Source: Bidens hawaiensis (taxonomy: Eukaryota > Streptophyta > Magnoliopsida > Asterales > Asteraceae). Taken from it: a DNA stretch of 64,000 nucleotides. The stretch lies in the NCBI GenBank assembly GCA_021521415.1, contig JAIQDT010006487.1, forward strand, positions 62,001 through 126,000, in the 5' to 3' direction. The stretch's first letter is position 1, and the number at the start of each line of letters is the position of its first letter. Positions 10,930 through 21,541 of the stretch are shown here, piece after piece. The notes beneath the pieces were generated by a model. It saw only the letters and a list, made by a program, of their open reading frames with translations, did not search any database and was not told the DNA's origin. The position numbers and the translations under genes are program-made.

Positions 10930-12300
10930 ATGATGGTACACACCAGGATATATGTCTTTCTTGCGTTTTCATTTCTCCCCTAATGCCAAGAACATTGTCT
11001 CGTTAAAATGGCAATCAACAAAACGTGCTGTAAGTACATCACCTGTTAAAGGTTCAAGGTATCTTATAATGGAAGACGTTTCATATCCAACATATATTCC
11101 CAATTGGGGACCCATTTTGTGTGTTGTGGTGGTGCAATAGGAACATACACAGCACACCCAAAAATCTAAGGTGAGAAATATTTGGCTCATTTCCAGAAAC
11201 AAGTTGTGTGGGAGAGTATTTATGATTTGCACTTGGTCTCACACGGATTAATGATCCAGCATGCATAATTGCATGACCACAAATAGAAACAGGGAGTTTT
11301 ATCCTCATTATTAATGGTCTAGCTAGTAGTTGTAGGCATTTGATCAACGACTCGGCTAAGACATTTTGTGTGTGTACATGAGCAATAGGGTGTTCTACAA
11401 CAATCCCCACAGACATGCAATAATCATCAAAAGCATGTGATGTAAATTCTCCCGCATTATCAAGCCTTACTCGTTTAATGGTATAATCAGGAAAATGTGC
11501 ACGTAATTTGATAATTTGAGCAAGAAATTTTGCAAAAGCAAAATTACGAGTCGATAATAAAGAGATATTAGACCATCTGCTGGATGCGTCTATTAAGACC
11601 ATGAAGTATCTAAATGGTCCACATGGTGGATGAATTGGTCCACATATGTCACATTGAATTCTTTTAAGAAACATTGGTGTTTTTTTATCGACTTTTAATG
11701 GCGAAGGCCTTGTAATTAATTTGCCAAGAGAACAAGATGTACATTGAGACATTTTATCTATTTTGTGGATCTTTTAACCTTTCAATGGATACCCACGTGT
11801 ATTTTCAATGATCCTTTTCATAATTGTGGATCTTGGATGGCCTAATCTGTCATGCCATAAGTTTATGATAACAGAATCGCAACAATTTTCTTTGACTGCC
11901 ATACGTGCTTGAGGCACATTTATATATGTATAATGCAAACCAGAATGGAGCATTGGCAATTTTTCCAATATCTGATCTTTGCTTATGATATGCAAATATT
12001 TTTCATTACTAACAGTCCTTGACTGAGTATCATACCCATTATGATATATATTTTTGAAACTCAACAAATTTCTTGTTGATTTTGGGGAAAATAAAGCATT
12101 TTCTATTTTGAGCTTTGTACCATTTGGTAATGCTAAATTAGCTTTTCCCACTCCTTCTATCAAGTTTGTAGGACCTGATATTGTATTGATGATCCCTTTT
12201 GTTGGTTTCAGTTTATAAAAATATTTTTTAGATTTAATTATAGTATGCGTGGCTCCACTATCTACTATACATATATCTTCATCATTTGTTTGATCTTGTG
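10930..12300 (-). pseudogene. Ty1/copia protease and integrase (C0)
   Basis: Minus strand. The protease active site CIVDSGATHTI lies near 12245-12275, then LIEGVGKANLALPNGTKLKI and the pre-integrase LWHDRLGHP (about 11840-11870). The integrase zinc and core: CTSCSLGKL (11730-11750), CDICGPIHPPCGPF with the first catalytic Asp, RLDNAGEF (second Asp) near 11450, then PIAHVHTQNVLAESLIK holding the Glu. The codon after GYPLKG is a stop at 11774-11776. The frame is open 11081-11752, unusually long for this element. Confidence 0.86.
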
Positions 12301-12494
12301 CTCCAGTGATTTTTATTTTAAATCTTGAAAAATATTAAGAAAAATAATAAGTGTATAACGAAGACATATGATATTTGAATAAGAACTTTATTTAATTGGA
12401 AATCAAGCAGTGCATGAAAGGAACAACATAATTAAAGATAATGAGAAACACAATTAATTATTGCATATAATTATAGTCGTCAAGCAATTTTGTT

Positions 12495-13574
12495 TCAGAG
12501 TTCCACCCCAAAGTCTTCAACGCTCAGCTCAACATTGATATTATTAAAGTTATCAACATGGTTCACTTCTTTCTCTTTTCCTTTGAGGGAGGCTTGGTAT
12601 AGTTCACACAGATATGGAGCTGTGCGACAAGCCTTTTCCTAGTGGTTTGTACTTCCACATCTAAAATAGTAAGTGCCATTGTTTTGGGACCTACCAGCTT
12701 CATTCCATTGGTTGTGTTGGTTGGAATTGTTATATTGTGGAACATGGTAATTGTTTCCTCTCTGGCTACGACCACGACCGTAAGAATTAATGTTCCATTT
12801 AAATGAATGGTTACGATCATTAAAATTCCTTTTGTCAAAATGACCACGGCCACGTCCACGGCCTCGTTCACGACTTTGTTCCCATTTATGACCAGAACTT
12901 TTATGAGAATTTTTGTGAGCAACATTTGCTTCTAGTATTGCTAATGAACCCGTGGGACGAGATTGATGATTTTTCATCAATAATTCATTATGTTTTTCTG
13001 CTACAAGGAGTAATGCATTTAGATCAGAGTATCTCTTAAAATTATGCAAACGATAATGTGTTTGCAAGTTTATATTTGATGCATGAAACGCGGAGAAAGT
13101 TTTCTCTAACTTTTCTTCCTCTGTTTTGGGATACCCACAAAATTCTAGCTTTGAGCAAATTTTGTATAAAGCAGAGGTGTAATCATTTACCCTCTTAAAA
13201 TCTTGGAACCTAAAACTGTTCCATTCATCTCTAGAAGTAGGAAGTAAAACTTCCCTTAGATGACCAAATCTATTTTTCAAATCTTCCCATATCATATATG
13301 GGTTATCACAATTAAAATACTCATGCTGTAGTAATTCATCAATATGTTTATGGATGAAAACATCAGCTCTTGAATTATCCTGGTCAGAGCAATCATTGTC
13401 TTCTTGGATTATTTCTAACACATCCATTGATTTCAAATGTCTTTTGACATTTATTGTCCAAGACATATAGTTTTCTCCAGAAATGTTGAGTGCAGGGAAT
13501 TCAAGTTTTGATATATTTAACATTTTGTTGCTAAACATAATAGAGCAAATAATAAGATAAATATTAGAATCCAT
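12495..13574 (-). pseudogene. Ty1/copia gag of C0, one in-frame stop
   Basis: ATG at 13572-13574 on the minus strand; a later Met before LNISKLEFPALNISGENY is also plausible. Plant copia gag fold of about 360 codons: HLKSMDVLEII, YMIWEDLKNRFGHL, RVNDYTSALYKICSKL, TEEEKLEKTFSAFHASN, NELLMKNHQSRPTGS, then an Arg/Gly-rich RGRGRGRGHF and a knuckle whose CGSTNH is followed by a TAG at 12639-12641. The frame then continues to TGA at 12495-12497 (VNHVDNFNNINVELSVEDFG). So a single nonsense change separates it from a complete gag. Confidence 0.88.
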
Positions 13575-14271
13575 ATATATCAATCAACAATGAGATACAA
13601 TACATTGGTAGAGCTATAAACATATAAAAGAAAAAGAAAATGCCGAAATCTTCATATGGGAGATTAATAATTATAATGAGAAGTAGTATAAGCATTATAG
13701 TGACCAATAGCAAAACCGGGTGAATCATTTTGAAAGCTTTATCTTGGATAAATTTAATAAGAAGAATGTTTGTTATAAATGAAATGGAGATGATAATTGG
13801 TTTTTATAGTGAAAATTTATAACCGTTTTACAACGGCAATATTACCGTTTGTATGTGTGTGTGTGTGTATTAATGTAGAAGAATAAATGAGATAAAAAAT
13901 TATTAGATAATACATAGAATTAAGAATGTTAGTATGCATAAATAAATGTTAGTAAGTATAATTAAATGTTAGTTAACATAAATATAAAAGTTACTAGACA
14001 GAAATATAAATGTTAGTCAGAAGTTAGATAACATAACAGGAAAAGTTAGTTGCATAATTAAATGTTAGATGCATAAATAAAAGTTAGATTGTTAGTAGTC
14101 ACATAATCGTCAAATGTCCATAATAAGGTGTCATTTATGTTTTATAGAGTACTTATCTTCTCAATGTATATTATTGAATTCTATTGATTAATAAAGTATT
14201 TACCTTGTTTTAAGATGAATATCTTTTGCGGTGGATATACCTTCTTGATTTAGAGCTTCGTGCTGATAACG
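13575..14271 (-). other. Leader of C0 with degenerate short tandem motif
   Basis: Non-coding, between 5' LTR and gag. Bases about 13920-14100 repeat variants of AAATGTTAGT...CATAAATAAA at roughly 20-30 bp spacing, and a TG microsatellite lies at 13850-13869. The minus-strand LTR end is followed by CGTTATCAGCACGAAGCTC (about 14252-14271), in the primer-site position, with no match to TGGTATCAGAGC. Confidence 0.6.
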
Positions 14272-14514
14272 TGTTATAATATTAACCCTAACTATAACAA
14301 GATTATTAGTGTGATATGAGAACTTGAAGATAACAAAACAAGAAAATAAGAAAATATATGATTCAGTAACTTTTGACGGTGTATCTCCTTAGGTTACATG
14401 AGGTAGATATATGTATACAAAAAGGGATTACTGTTTAGGGGACATGGACATATAATTGGTATTGAATAATTGGCATCCATCACATGTATATGTCTTAACG
14501 ACACTTTTATAACA
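14272..14514 (-). repeat. 5' LTR of C0
   Basis: 243 bp; minus strand TGTTATAAAAGTGTCG ... ATTATAACA, so the ends are TG...CA with an extended inverted TGTTATA/TATAACA. It is nearly identical to the 3' LTR core and to the lone LTR at 15436-15704. Confidence 0.88.
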
Positions 14515-14523
14515 ATATATATA

Positions 14524-14559
<36 letters not shown>

Positions 14560-14585
14560 TGTATGTATGTATGTATGTATGTATG
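14515..14585. repeat. TA and TATG microsatellite at the C0 edge
   Basis: Starts within (AT)n at 14515 and continues as about 16 copies of GTAT to 14585. C0's other edge is also a TA run (8430-8452), so C0 appears to have landed in a simple repeat that later expanded. Confidence 0.9.
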
Positions 14586-15435
14586 TTGAAAATGCAATTC
14601 AATATATTAAATGTAAAGCTAAGCATGTATGATTGAATATGATTGACTAACACGTTTGATCAAACTTTTGACGTGATTCCACAACCTGAAGGTTATGCTA
14701 GTTGTCGGTTTGGATCGTCCAAACACCAAAACCGGTCAAATTCGAATGGGAGCCACCCATATAGATTTATCATCGTTACCAATGGCTTGTTATGTTAATG
14801 ATACACACTTAGATTGTTTGATTGACTGAGTGAATACCACATAAATAAAGAACAAAAGCAACACATGCATAGATTAACATGTAACAAGTATGATTTGAAA
14901 GTTTGATTGATTGTAAACAAGTTTGATCGTTAGAGTAAATGATAAACCCCAAAATATTGTAAAAGTAAAAACGGGTATGATTTACTCACATGGGTAAAAG
15001 CAGGCAGTTTGATAATGCGCATAACATGTCGATCGAGAAAAGCGAGAAAATAACAACGTTTTATCCTAGAGTGTGTAAGAATGAGAGTATATATCTCTGA
15101 TTAAACGAATATAACGGATAAGAATTCTATAGGATTTTGGTAGATTTGTGGTCAAATCATTTAAACGAATGTAACCATATTTTTATTAGTTATGATTATA
15201 GTTGTCAATAGTTCGGTTTAATGATGTTGTAAAACAATTATTTATTTGGTTTTATAATTATAAGATCTTAAAAAAATTAAAAGATTTATTTAAGTATTTA
15301 CGAGTTAAAGTTCAGTTTATTTTACGTTCCAAAGACTAGTAGCTTAAAATCATGGGTTTTATATTAAAAATGAATAAAGAAATAAAAAAGTAAAAACTAA
15401 GAAGAAAAATTATAAAAAACAAAAAAGCATAAAAC
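14586..15435. other. Unassigned AT-rich sequence between C0 and the lone LTR
   Basis: No ORF of note and no repeat partner within the window. TATA-rich segments and short homopolymers only. Possibly part of an older LTR: the orphan PBS motif at 8137-8148 would be continuous with this stretch if C0 were removed. Unproven. Confidence 0.3.
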
Positions 15436-15566
15436 TGTTATAATATTAACCTTAGTTATAACAAGATTATTAGTGTGTTATGAGAACTTGAAGATAACAA
15501 AACAAGAGAATAAGAAAATATATGATTCAGTAACTTTTGATGGTGTATCTCCTTAGGTTACATGAG

Positions 15567-15609
<43 letters not shown>

Positions 15610-15704
15610 AAAAGGGATTACTATTTAGGGGACATGGACATGTAATTGGTATTGAAAAATTGGCATCCATCACATGTATGTGTCTTACTGACACTTTTAT
15701 AACA
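15436..15704 (-). repeat. Lone LTR of the C0 family
   Basis: 269 bp, minus strand TGTTATAAAAGTGTC ... AATATTATAACA, with the same body as the C0 LTRs plus a (TA)n/(CA)n expansion at about 15570-15608. No internal region is attached on either side. Flanks AAAAC and AAAAG are similar but not identical, so the target duplication is weak. Best read as a solo LTR left by LTR-LTR recombination. Confidence 0.75.
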
Positions 15705-15805
15705 AAAAGAAAATAAAAAGGTATGGGGCAAACCAGATTCAAAACCAGGTTCATACTCTCACACACAGATACGTAAACTTACCGAATGATCCAACATTTA
15801 CATCG

Positions 15806-16611
15806 GGGAAAATTCCTAAACTGGCCGTTTTTTAGAGAGAGAAAATCAGAATAACCCAATTTTTTCTTAAGATCCGGAAATAACCTTTCAAATCTCGTCT
15901 AGAACGCCACATTGGGAATCGATACGACGAGATTCAATATGATTAAAATCTTGTTGGCTCCGTCCAAATTTGAAGTATCTCGTCTTACCTTGCCAAATTC
16001 TAGAAAATTCCGTCTACTTCGTCCATTTTTTGGGAATTTTTTTTGTCCTCTTTTTAACACTATATTTTTCTCTCTTCTCAATTCTCTCTTCCCTTTTTCT
16101 CTCCATCATCTTCATCATCTTTTTAATCTTTCTTCGAAAACCTCCAACCATGTAAACCGGTTTGGACTCGGGTGACGTTTGAACCGTTTCCGGCGAGCAC
16201 AAATCAAAGCCCGATAAGTCCGTCTATTGATTTCGATTTATGCTCGTTGAAAACGGTTCAAATGTCACCGGAGCCTAATCTGGTTTACATAGTTGGAGGT
16301 TATTTTTAAGGAAGCTGGGGAAGATGATTGATGGAAAGAAAATGGGAAGAGAAAGGTGAGAAGAGAGAGAGAGAGAGAGAGAGATGTTAACGAAAATGAG
16401 AAAAATAATTTCTCGAAAAATAGACGAAGCAGACGAGATTACTTAAAATTCAAACGGAGCTGACGGGATTCAAATCATTTTGAAACTCGTCGGATCGATT
16501 CCCAATGTGGCGCCCTAGACGAGATTTGAATGATTATTTCCGGATTTTAAGAAAAAATTGGGTTATTTTGATTTTCTCTCTCTTAAAAAGGGTCAATTTA
16601 GAAATTTTCCC
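15806..16611. mobile_element. 806-bp foldback element with Mutator-like flanking duplication
   Basis: The whole segment is an imperfect inverted repeat centred near 16208. The left arm starts GGGAAAATTCCTAAACTGGCC; the right arm ends, on the opposite strand, GGGAAAATTTCTAAATTGACC. Both carry CCCAATTTTTTCTTAA, the GAATCGATNCGACGAG region and CTCTCTTCCC/GGGAAGAGA, continuing to GTGACGTTTGAACCGTTTTC against GAAAACGGTTCAAATGTCAC beside a ~30-bp loop. Flanks TTTACATCG (15797-15805) and TTTATATCT (16612-16620) match 7 of 9. No transposase. Long TIRs and a 9-bp duplication fit a non-autonomous MULE or foldback MITE; a hairpin RNA source is possible. Confidence 0.75.
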
Positions 16612-16620
16612 TTTATATCT

Positions 16621-17469
16621 GCTTGAGTCATAAGTTTTAAAACAGTTAAAGTACGTCATAAATAGACATCCCCCAAATCTAAGAACCCAGAGATCATTCA
16701 GTTTGAAATTGATTCGATTAACACATTGTCAATCAAAATTGACATAGGGTTATTGTTTTTTACCTGATTTCTAGCAAAAGCCCCATAACAATTACCTAGA
16801 TTAGATTCAGATTGATGATAAACATGTTATTAGGGCTTGGCATTGAGTTCAAAAAATCAAATCGTGTTACACAAGGTGATTTGGTTCGATAAACCGTGTG
16901 ACTATGCTCGCAATAGATGGACGAAAGTGATTATAGTCAGATTTTGGTTCGATTTATACATATAGGAGTGTATTAACTCAAACTGAATCCAACTTTTAAT
17001 TTAAAGGGTTAAGTTTAGTTAATCATTATATTATACGAACCGATTTGGAATAACAAAAATACTATATGCTTCAATTCGAGGATCTCCAACTGATTTGTAA
17101 CTCATTACGAGTTTAATTGTTCAATAGTAGTAGTAGCAACAGTGGCGGTGGCGGCGCCGGTGGCGGCGGTGGCGGTCGTTGTAGTGGTAGTTAGTAGTAG
17201 TAGTGGTGGTGGTGGTATGTAATCGATGGTATAGATACAATTTTTTGTCTTTATTGCACTTTGGTCCTTTAAGGTTTAAAGTTTTAACAACCATAGATAG
17301 TAAATTTATTTAACTAGGTAACAAACATAACGAACAAACCACATCTTTTATTATGCTTTTACAAATGACAAACTAGAACAAAGTACAATAATAATCATAA
17401 ATACAAAGCGACCGAGTTTTTATTCCATAACAAACGGGTCGGATTAAACATACATATTTTGGAAATTAT
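16621..17469. other. Intergenic AT-rich sequence with a GGC/GGT microsatellite
   Basis: No protein signal. Contains a compound trinucleotide repeat at about 17125-17216 (AGT, GGC and GGT units) standing out as GC-rich in AT-rich surroundings. Confidence 0.6.
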
Positions 17470-18168
17470 TACAGTCATATGACATTTGCCCAAGCCTTAG
17501 TTGTTGCTCCGGTTAAGGTGGTGGCTATTCCAGAATCTATTGAGGTGTAGGTGAGACTTTTGATGTTACCACGTTGCACATTGCGGGTTTTTTGGCATTC
17601 TAACCGTAAGGAGCACATGTCTAGTAATAGGAAGTCTCTTCAACGTCATAGTATTCAATGGTCGTTGGCAGCTTGGGGTGATGGAAATGGTTTCACTGAG
17701 CTTATTATATCATCTTTTTCCAACCCTTGGTTGTGTCTCCCTGTCATGATGAATTTGTCATCGGGCCTTATACCCACGCATTGCGCACAAATGTTAAACA
17801 ATGTTTGTCCAACCCTAAGGTCTTGGCTGAGCTTTTTGTGTTCCCCCCCCCGCCCTTACGCCATTGGTTAAAATATATAATGGGGTTATACCTATTGCAG
17901 TAGGTACCATATGGAGGAGGCTTGTTTCTAAGCTGGCTAAAAGGGGTATTGGGAAGGAGAAGGGTAAATATCTTTGTGACTTTCAATATGGAGAAGGAAT
18001 CCCTAGGGGGCAAAGGTTGTGCTTTATAGAGCGAAAAGGTTGTTATATGAATTTCCTCGTGATGGGTCAACTTAGTGGATAGAACTGCCATCTCGCATGA
18101 GGTTCGGAGCCGATGCCCGAACATTTTTCTATGGGTGGACTATTTATATGAGCAGTGAGCTAGGTTAT
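17470..18168 (+). pseudogene. Reverse-transcriptase-like gene, N-terminal/fingers half, broken by C1
   Basis: Plus strand, read through stops and frame changes: LPRCTLRVF (about 17563), a basic NRKSLQRHSIQWSLAAWGDG (17624-17683, open), GFTELI, a lost middle part, then the RT fingers IPIAVGTIWRRLVSKLAKRG (17886-17945) and GKEKGKYLCDFQYGEGIP, ending near 18160 in a decayed LWVDYLYEQ-like stretch. C1 inserted exactly here (GTTAT duplicated), and the next codons resume at 30282. The non-LTR-type RT motif order fits a LINE-like protein, not the LTR elements around it. The region between about 17700 and 17870 is collapsed, so the copy was probably damaged before the insertion. Confidence 0.72.
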
Positions 18169-18520
18169 TGTTGGTTCCCAGCCGGATCACACAGGAATCC
18201 CCAAGTAATATGATACGAGTGTAAGCTTAATTATGCGTTGAATTGCAAAGCTTCACCACGTGATATCAAGAATCACTATCACACGTTCTGCCGTCCAAAA
18301 CCAACTCACTACAAACAAACCTAAGCCGAAGTATATATAGATTTTGACAACTTCGCCTAACATACTAGGCGAAGTTGTCTAACTTCGCTATTCCCCAAGT
18401 TCGCTTAATACAACCAGCGAACTTATACATATCACTATTCAAAACCAAACAAACAATCTAAAACGATTACAGACACATATAAAACACAAGATACTGAACT
18501 ACTGACATTATGCACCAACA
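18169..18520 (-). repeat. 3' LTR of C1 (352 bp, two internal deletions)
   Basis: Minus strand TGTTGGTGCATAATGTC ... GGCTGGGAACCAACA. Against the 423-bp 5' LTR it lacks about 24 bp (between two GGAAT copies) and about 47 bp (between TTGA copies), both fitting deletion between short direct repeats. It contains a TATATATAG promoter-like motif and a cluster of AACTTCGC/GCGAAGTT words (about 18345-18425). Confidence 0.93.
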
Positions 18521-18536
18521 GACTCCCCATTGGCAG
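18521..18536 (-). promoter_or_regulatory. Polypurine tract of C1
   Basis: Minus strand CTGCCAATGGGGAGTC directly before the LTR TGTTGG. C2 has CTGCCAAGGGGGAGCC in the same place (56049-56063). Confidence 0.8.
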
Positions 18537-18600
18537 TAGCTTCATATCTCTATCTTCATTCCGGTGTCTAGTAATCGCAAAAATCTCGTGCCACCCGTAT

Positions 18601-21514
18601 TCAAGCATGAACGCCCTGTCTTACATAGACAGAGACCACCCTCTGGTACTTCTTGGCTTCATCTTTCCACGCAGGAATGTAGAATATCTTCTTATCGTTT
18701 AGTACCTGCAAATCAGCTTGAGACAAATTTACCAAGTGCATGGGATCATACACTCTTAGAATCTCCTGTTCGTCCTCATCTTCCATAACAGCTTCAGCTG
18801 TCTGACTATCAACGTACCACCACTTGAGACTCTTTAAGACATCCTTGGGCATCATCTTCATCGGCACTTCTTTCAAACACCGAATCGGCTTATACTTCAT
18901 TACCATACAAGGCTTGCCATCAGCCCTCATTCCCCGATCCTTATCTTCAACCAACCTTCCTTTCTGAGGCTTTAGAAGCTCAAATTTTTTCTCCTTAATA
19001 GCTTCCTTCCCTACTATCTTTCCAATTATTCTTGCAATATCATCATCACTCCTATTAATCAATCTCAAACGAGCTAAATCTTTCACCTCACACTCAGGCA
19101 AGGTGTTGAGCGATCTCAAAGCCTTCTTAAAGTATTGAATCCCATCATAATGTTTTATCACAAACAACTTTATCTCTTCATCGTACAACCAGCAAATGAT
19201 ACCTTTCTTTGACTCAGCGTATCCCTTAATGTTGTAGCTCTTCTTAAACAATGTTGGAACCGCTGGCTTCCTTGTCTTGACAAACCACTGAGCACAGCCT
19301 TCTTTCCATCATGGCTGTTCTTCCCACTCAGAATCATCTAACACATCCATCTCTTGACTCACATTCACATTGTCAACGTCTGGAATATCATGTTCTACAC
19401 TATCATCCAAAATCTCACCTTCTTCTATCTCACTATCAATCACAATCTGTTCTCCTATCATTTCAATCTCATCAATAGTTAACACATCATCTGTTAGATC
19501 ATCATCATCACCCAACATTTCCTCATCATCAACAACGACATTCTCTCCAACTGATCCACCTGATGTACAAGTTGACTCCCCCTGAGATGTGGAAGTCCCA
19601 AGAGTTTGTTCAGTTCTTGGCAACTCACCACCTGCACCTTTCGATGCATTGGGATCATCGTCTCTATCATGTCTCTTCTTGGTTCTCAACTCGTCGCCCT
19701 TGCAGCTCGTCTCCCCCTGAGATGCTAAGAACTCTTTAAGGGCATCAAATAATTTACCGTGTTCAACAAGGAGGGACGACTGTAACTGATTCTCTGCCAC
19801 AAGTCTCTGGATGGCATGAGTTTGGATGAGATTAATTCTTGATTGTTCAGCAACCACCCGTTCAAGAGCTGCTATCCTCTCAGAATCTGATAAAGTAGCA
19901 TCAAAATCAAACCTTATGTGAGAAATGTCTTGAGCATACGGTGGAGGAATGCCCAAACTAACTGGATATCAGAAGTAGTCTGAAAAGTAACCGCGGGTGG
20001 TATTGAAACAGGCATCCCCGCAGTAGCAACCAACGTTGACTCAACAAATCTTGCAACAACCTCCGATGGAGTGACAGTAAGAGGTGGCAAGGAGACTATC
20101 TCCGGTGCTGTAAATTGAAACGTGGTCGGAGGAACACCAAAGGATGACGATGTGGTCAACACGGGAACACTTGAGGTAATCGGTACTGTTACAGTCATAG
20201 AAGCAGGAATCATAGTCATACCAGATAACGAGGGTGGAGAGAAACGAACCACCCTTGAGCTTTCACCAACCCCTGAACTTTCACCAGCCCTGGCCTTCTT
20301 CGATCTTCATACCAACTTGTCTAACTCCTCCTCATAGTCAGATTCACTGTCATCCGAGTCTTTCTTTCTCTTGCCATGTATTCTTTCTTGTCTGGCTAGA
20401 ATCTGTTGTGCTTCAACGATATTGTCAGTGGAGGAGTCAGAGTCGGTTCTCTCAGAATCTGCCACATGTGTAGCGACCATAGAAACATTCACACCAGACG
20501 CCTCAGCTACTGAGGCTTGAACCTCGGCAGCTGGAACAATTCGTTCCATGTCAAAGAGCCCTTTCCCACCAAAGGCGACTTCAAGGTCAACCTGTTCTTC
20601 CGGAGCTACAACCGGATCAGCAGTCGGTGCTTGTTGTACCATAGGTGGTTGTTGAACCACAGGAGGTGGTTGAGGAACATCAGCCTGTTGCGGTGCTGGA
20701 TCAAGAAATTCATCTCCTGGAGGTGCAACATAAGCAGGATTCACCAAATAACCAAACAATGCAGTGTGCCACGGACGAAGTTCTGGTTTGCTACGAGCAT
20801 TTGATGACCTGCATTGCGCAAAAATCCTCTTACTCACACTTTCAACATAACGGATAGGACGTCATTGAGGCAGCGTAGGAGCTACGTGATTCAGAATCAT
20901 CTGTAGGAATCTCGGATACATCAAAAACCCCTAGCGACCGCGCGTCTCTGACGATCAATCTCATAAAACACCATCTGACTAAAGCTGTAGGGCTTGTTGT
21001 AGGTCAGGGCAGTCATTGCAGATTGCATCGTTGCCCCCATACCGTCTGTACCAGCTTTACGACCAGACATGCACACTATCATCACGTGCATCAGAAAACG
21101 CCACTGATCCGAATAACCCATGCGCAGAAACGCACCATCTCTGAATGTAGCCGGAAAGTCTGTGGGATCATTTGTAGTTTCAACCCCGAACTGTAAAGCA
21201 ACCTTTATTTGATCTGCCGAGAACTGTACCACCTGATTGTTCACTGTAGCGCGCATAACCGGAGGATCAACTCTACAGTCATATTCAACCATTCGCCAAA
21301 AGTCTTCGATATTTGGTAGTGAAATGGGGAGAGTAGTCGTGATGGCATGAAAAATACGTGAGCGAACGAGGAATGAAATGATCTCACGATAGTCGTCTAT
21401 ACCACTAGCATCCGGATCCAAAGTGATATATATGTTGTGACCCGGAAAGAACTGTCGGTTGTTGTGACCACCTTCATCACCACCAGCACCACCAGCCCCT
21501 GCCACAGCAGCAAT
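18601..21514 (-). pseudogene. Extra 3' ORF (ORF4, env-position) of C1
   Basis: Minus strand, about 970 codons in three frames with two frameshifts and several stops. Start: the ATG of C2 is ATT here (21512-21514), before AAVAGAGGAGGDEGG. N-terminal globular part (QFFPGHNIYITLDPDASGID ... FWRMVEYDCRVDPPVMRATV ... RKAGTDGMGATMQSAMTAL); a Pro/Gln-rich and acidic middle; a heptad-like helical stretch (SDSERIAALERVVAEQSRIN, about 19830-19890); Asp/Glu-rich linker; C-terminal domain (VIKHYDGIQYFKKALRSLNT, WWYVDSQTAEAV, TGA at 18601-18603). SIRE elements carry such an ORF where retroviruses have env; I see no clear signal peptide or membrane span, so envelope function is not supported. Function unknown. 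Confidence 0.85.
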
Positions 21515-21516
21515 AT

Positions 21517-21541
21517 CTGCACAACAAACGGTCAAAGTTAG
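21517..21541 (-). promoter_or_regulatory. Splice-acceptor-like signal before C1 ORF4
   Basis: On the minus strand CTAAC (branch-point-like, 21537-21541) is followed by a T-rich stretch and TTGTGCAG, then AT and the ORF4 start position. The same arrangement stands before the C2 ORF4 ATG. This would allow ORF4 to be expressed from a spliced RNA. Inference from motif and conservation. Confidence 0.5.

Larger units (their letters stand above)
8440..14514 (-). mobile_element. Ty1/copia retrotransposon C0, near full length, decayed
   Basis: About 6.1 kb, minus strand: 5' LTR 14272-14514, leader, gag, protease, integrase, RT, RNase H, PPT, 3' LTR about 8440-8682. The order PR-IN-RT-RH defines copia. 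The outer left end dissolves into a TA repeat, so target duplications cannot be read; both flanks are TA-rich. The sequence following the 5' LTR (CGTTATCAGCACG) differs from the Met-tRNA site of the other elements here. Stops and frameshifts occur throughout pol. Confidence 0.88.

Noticed and set aside
14394..14597. Small protein with HTYI repeats
   Set aside because: It is the translation of the GTAT microsatellite.
15899..16202. Several 60-87 codon ORFs inside the foldback
   Set aside because: They lie on both strands of an inverted repeat and match nothing; the unit is better explained as a non-coding foldback element.
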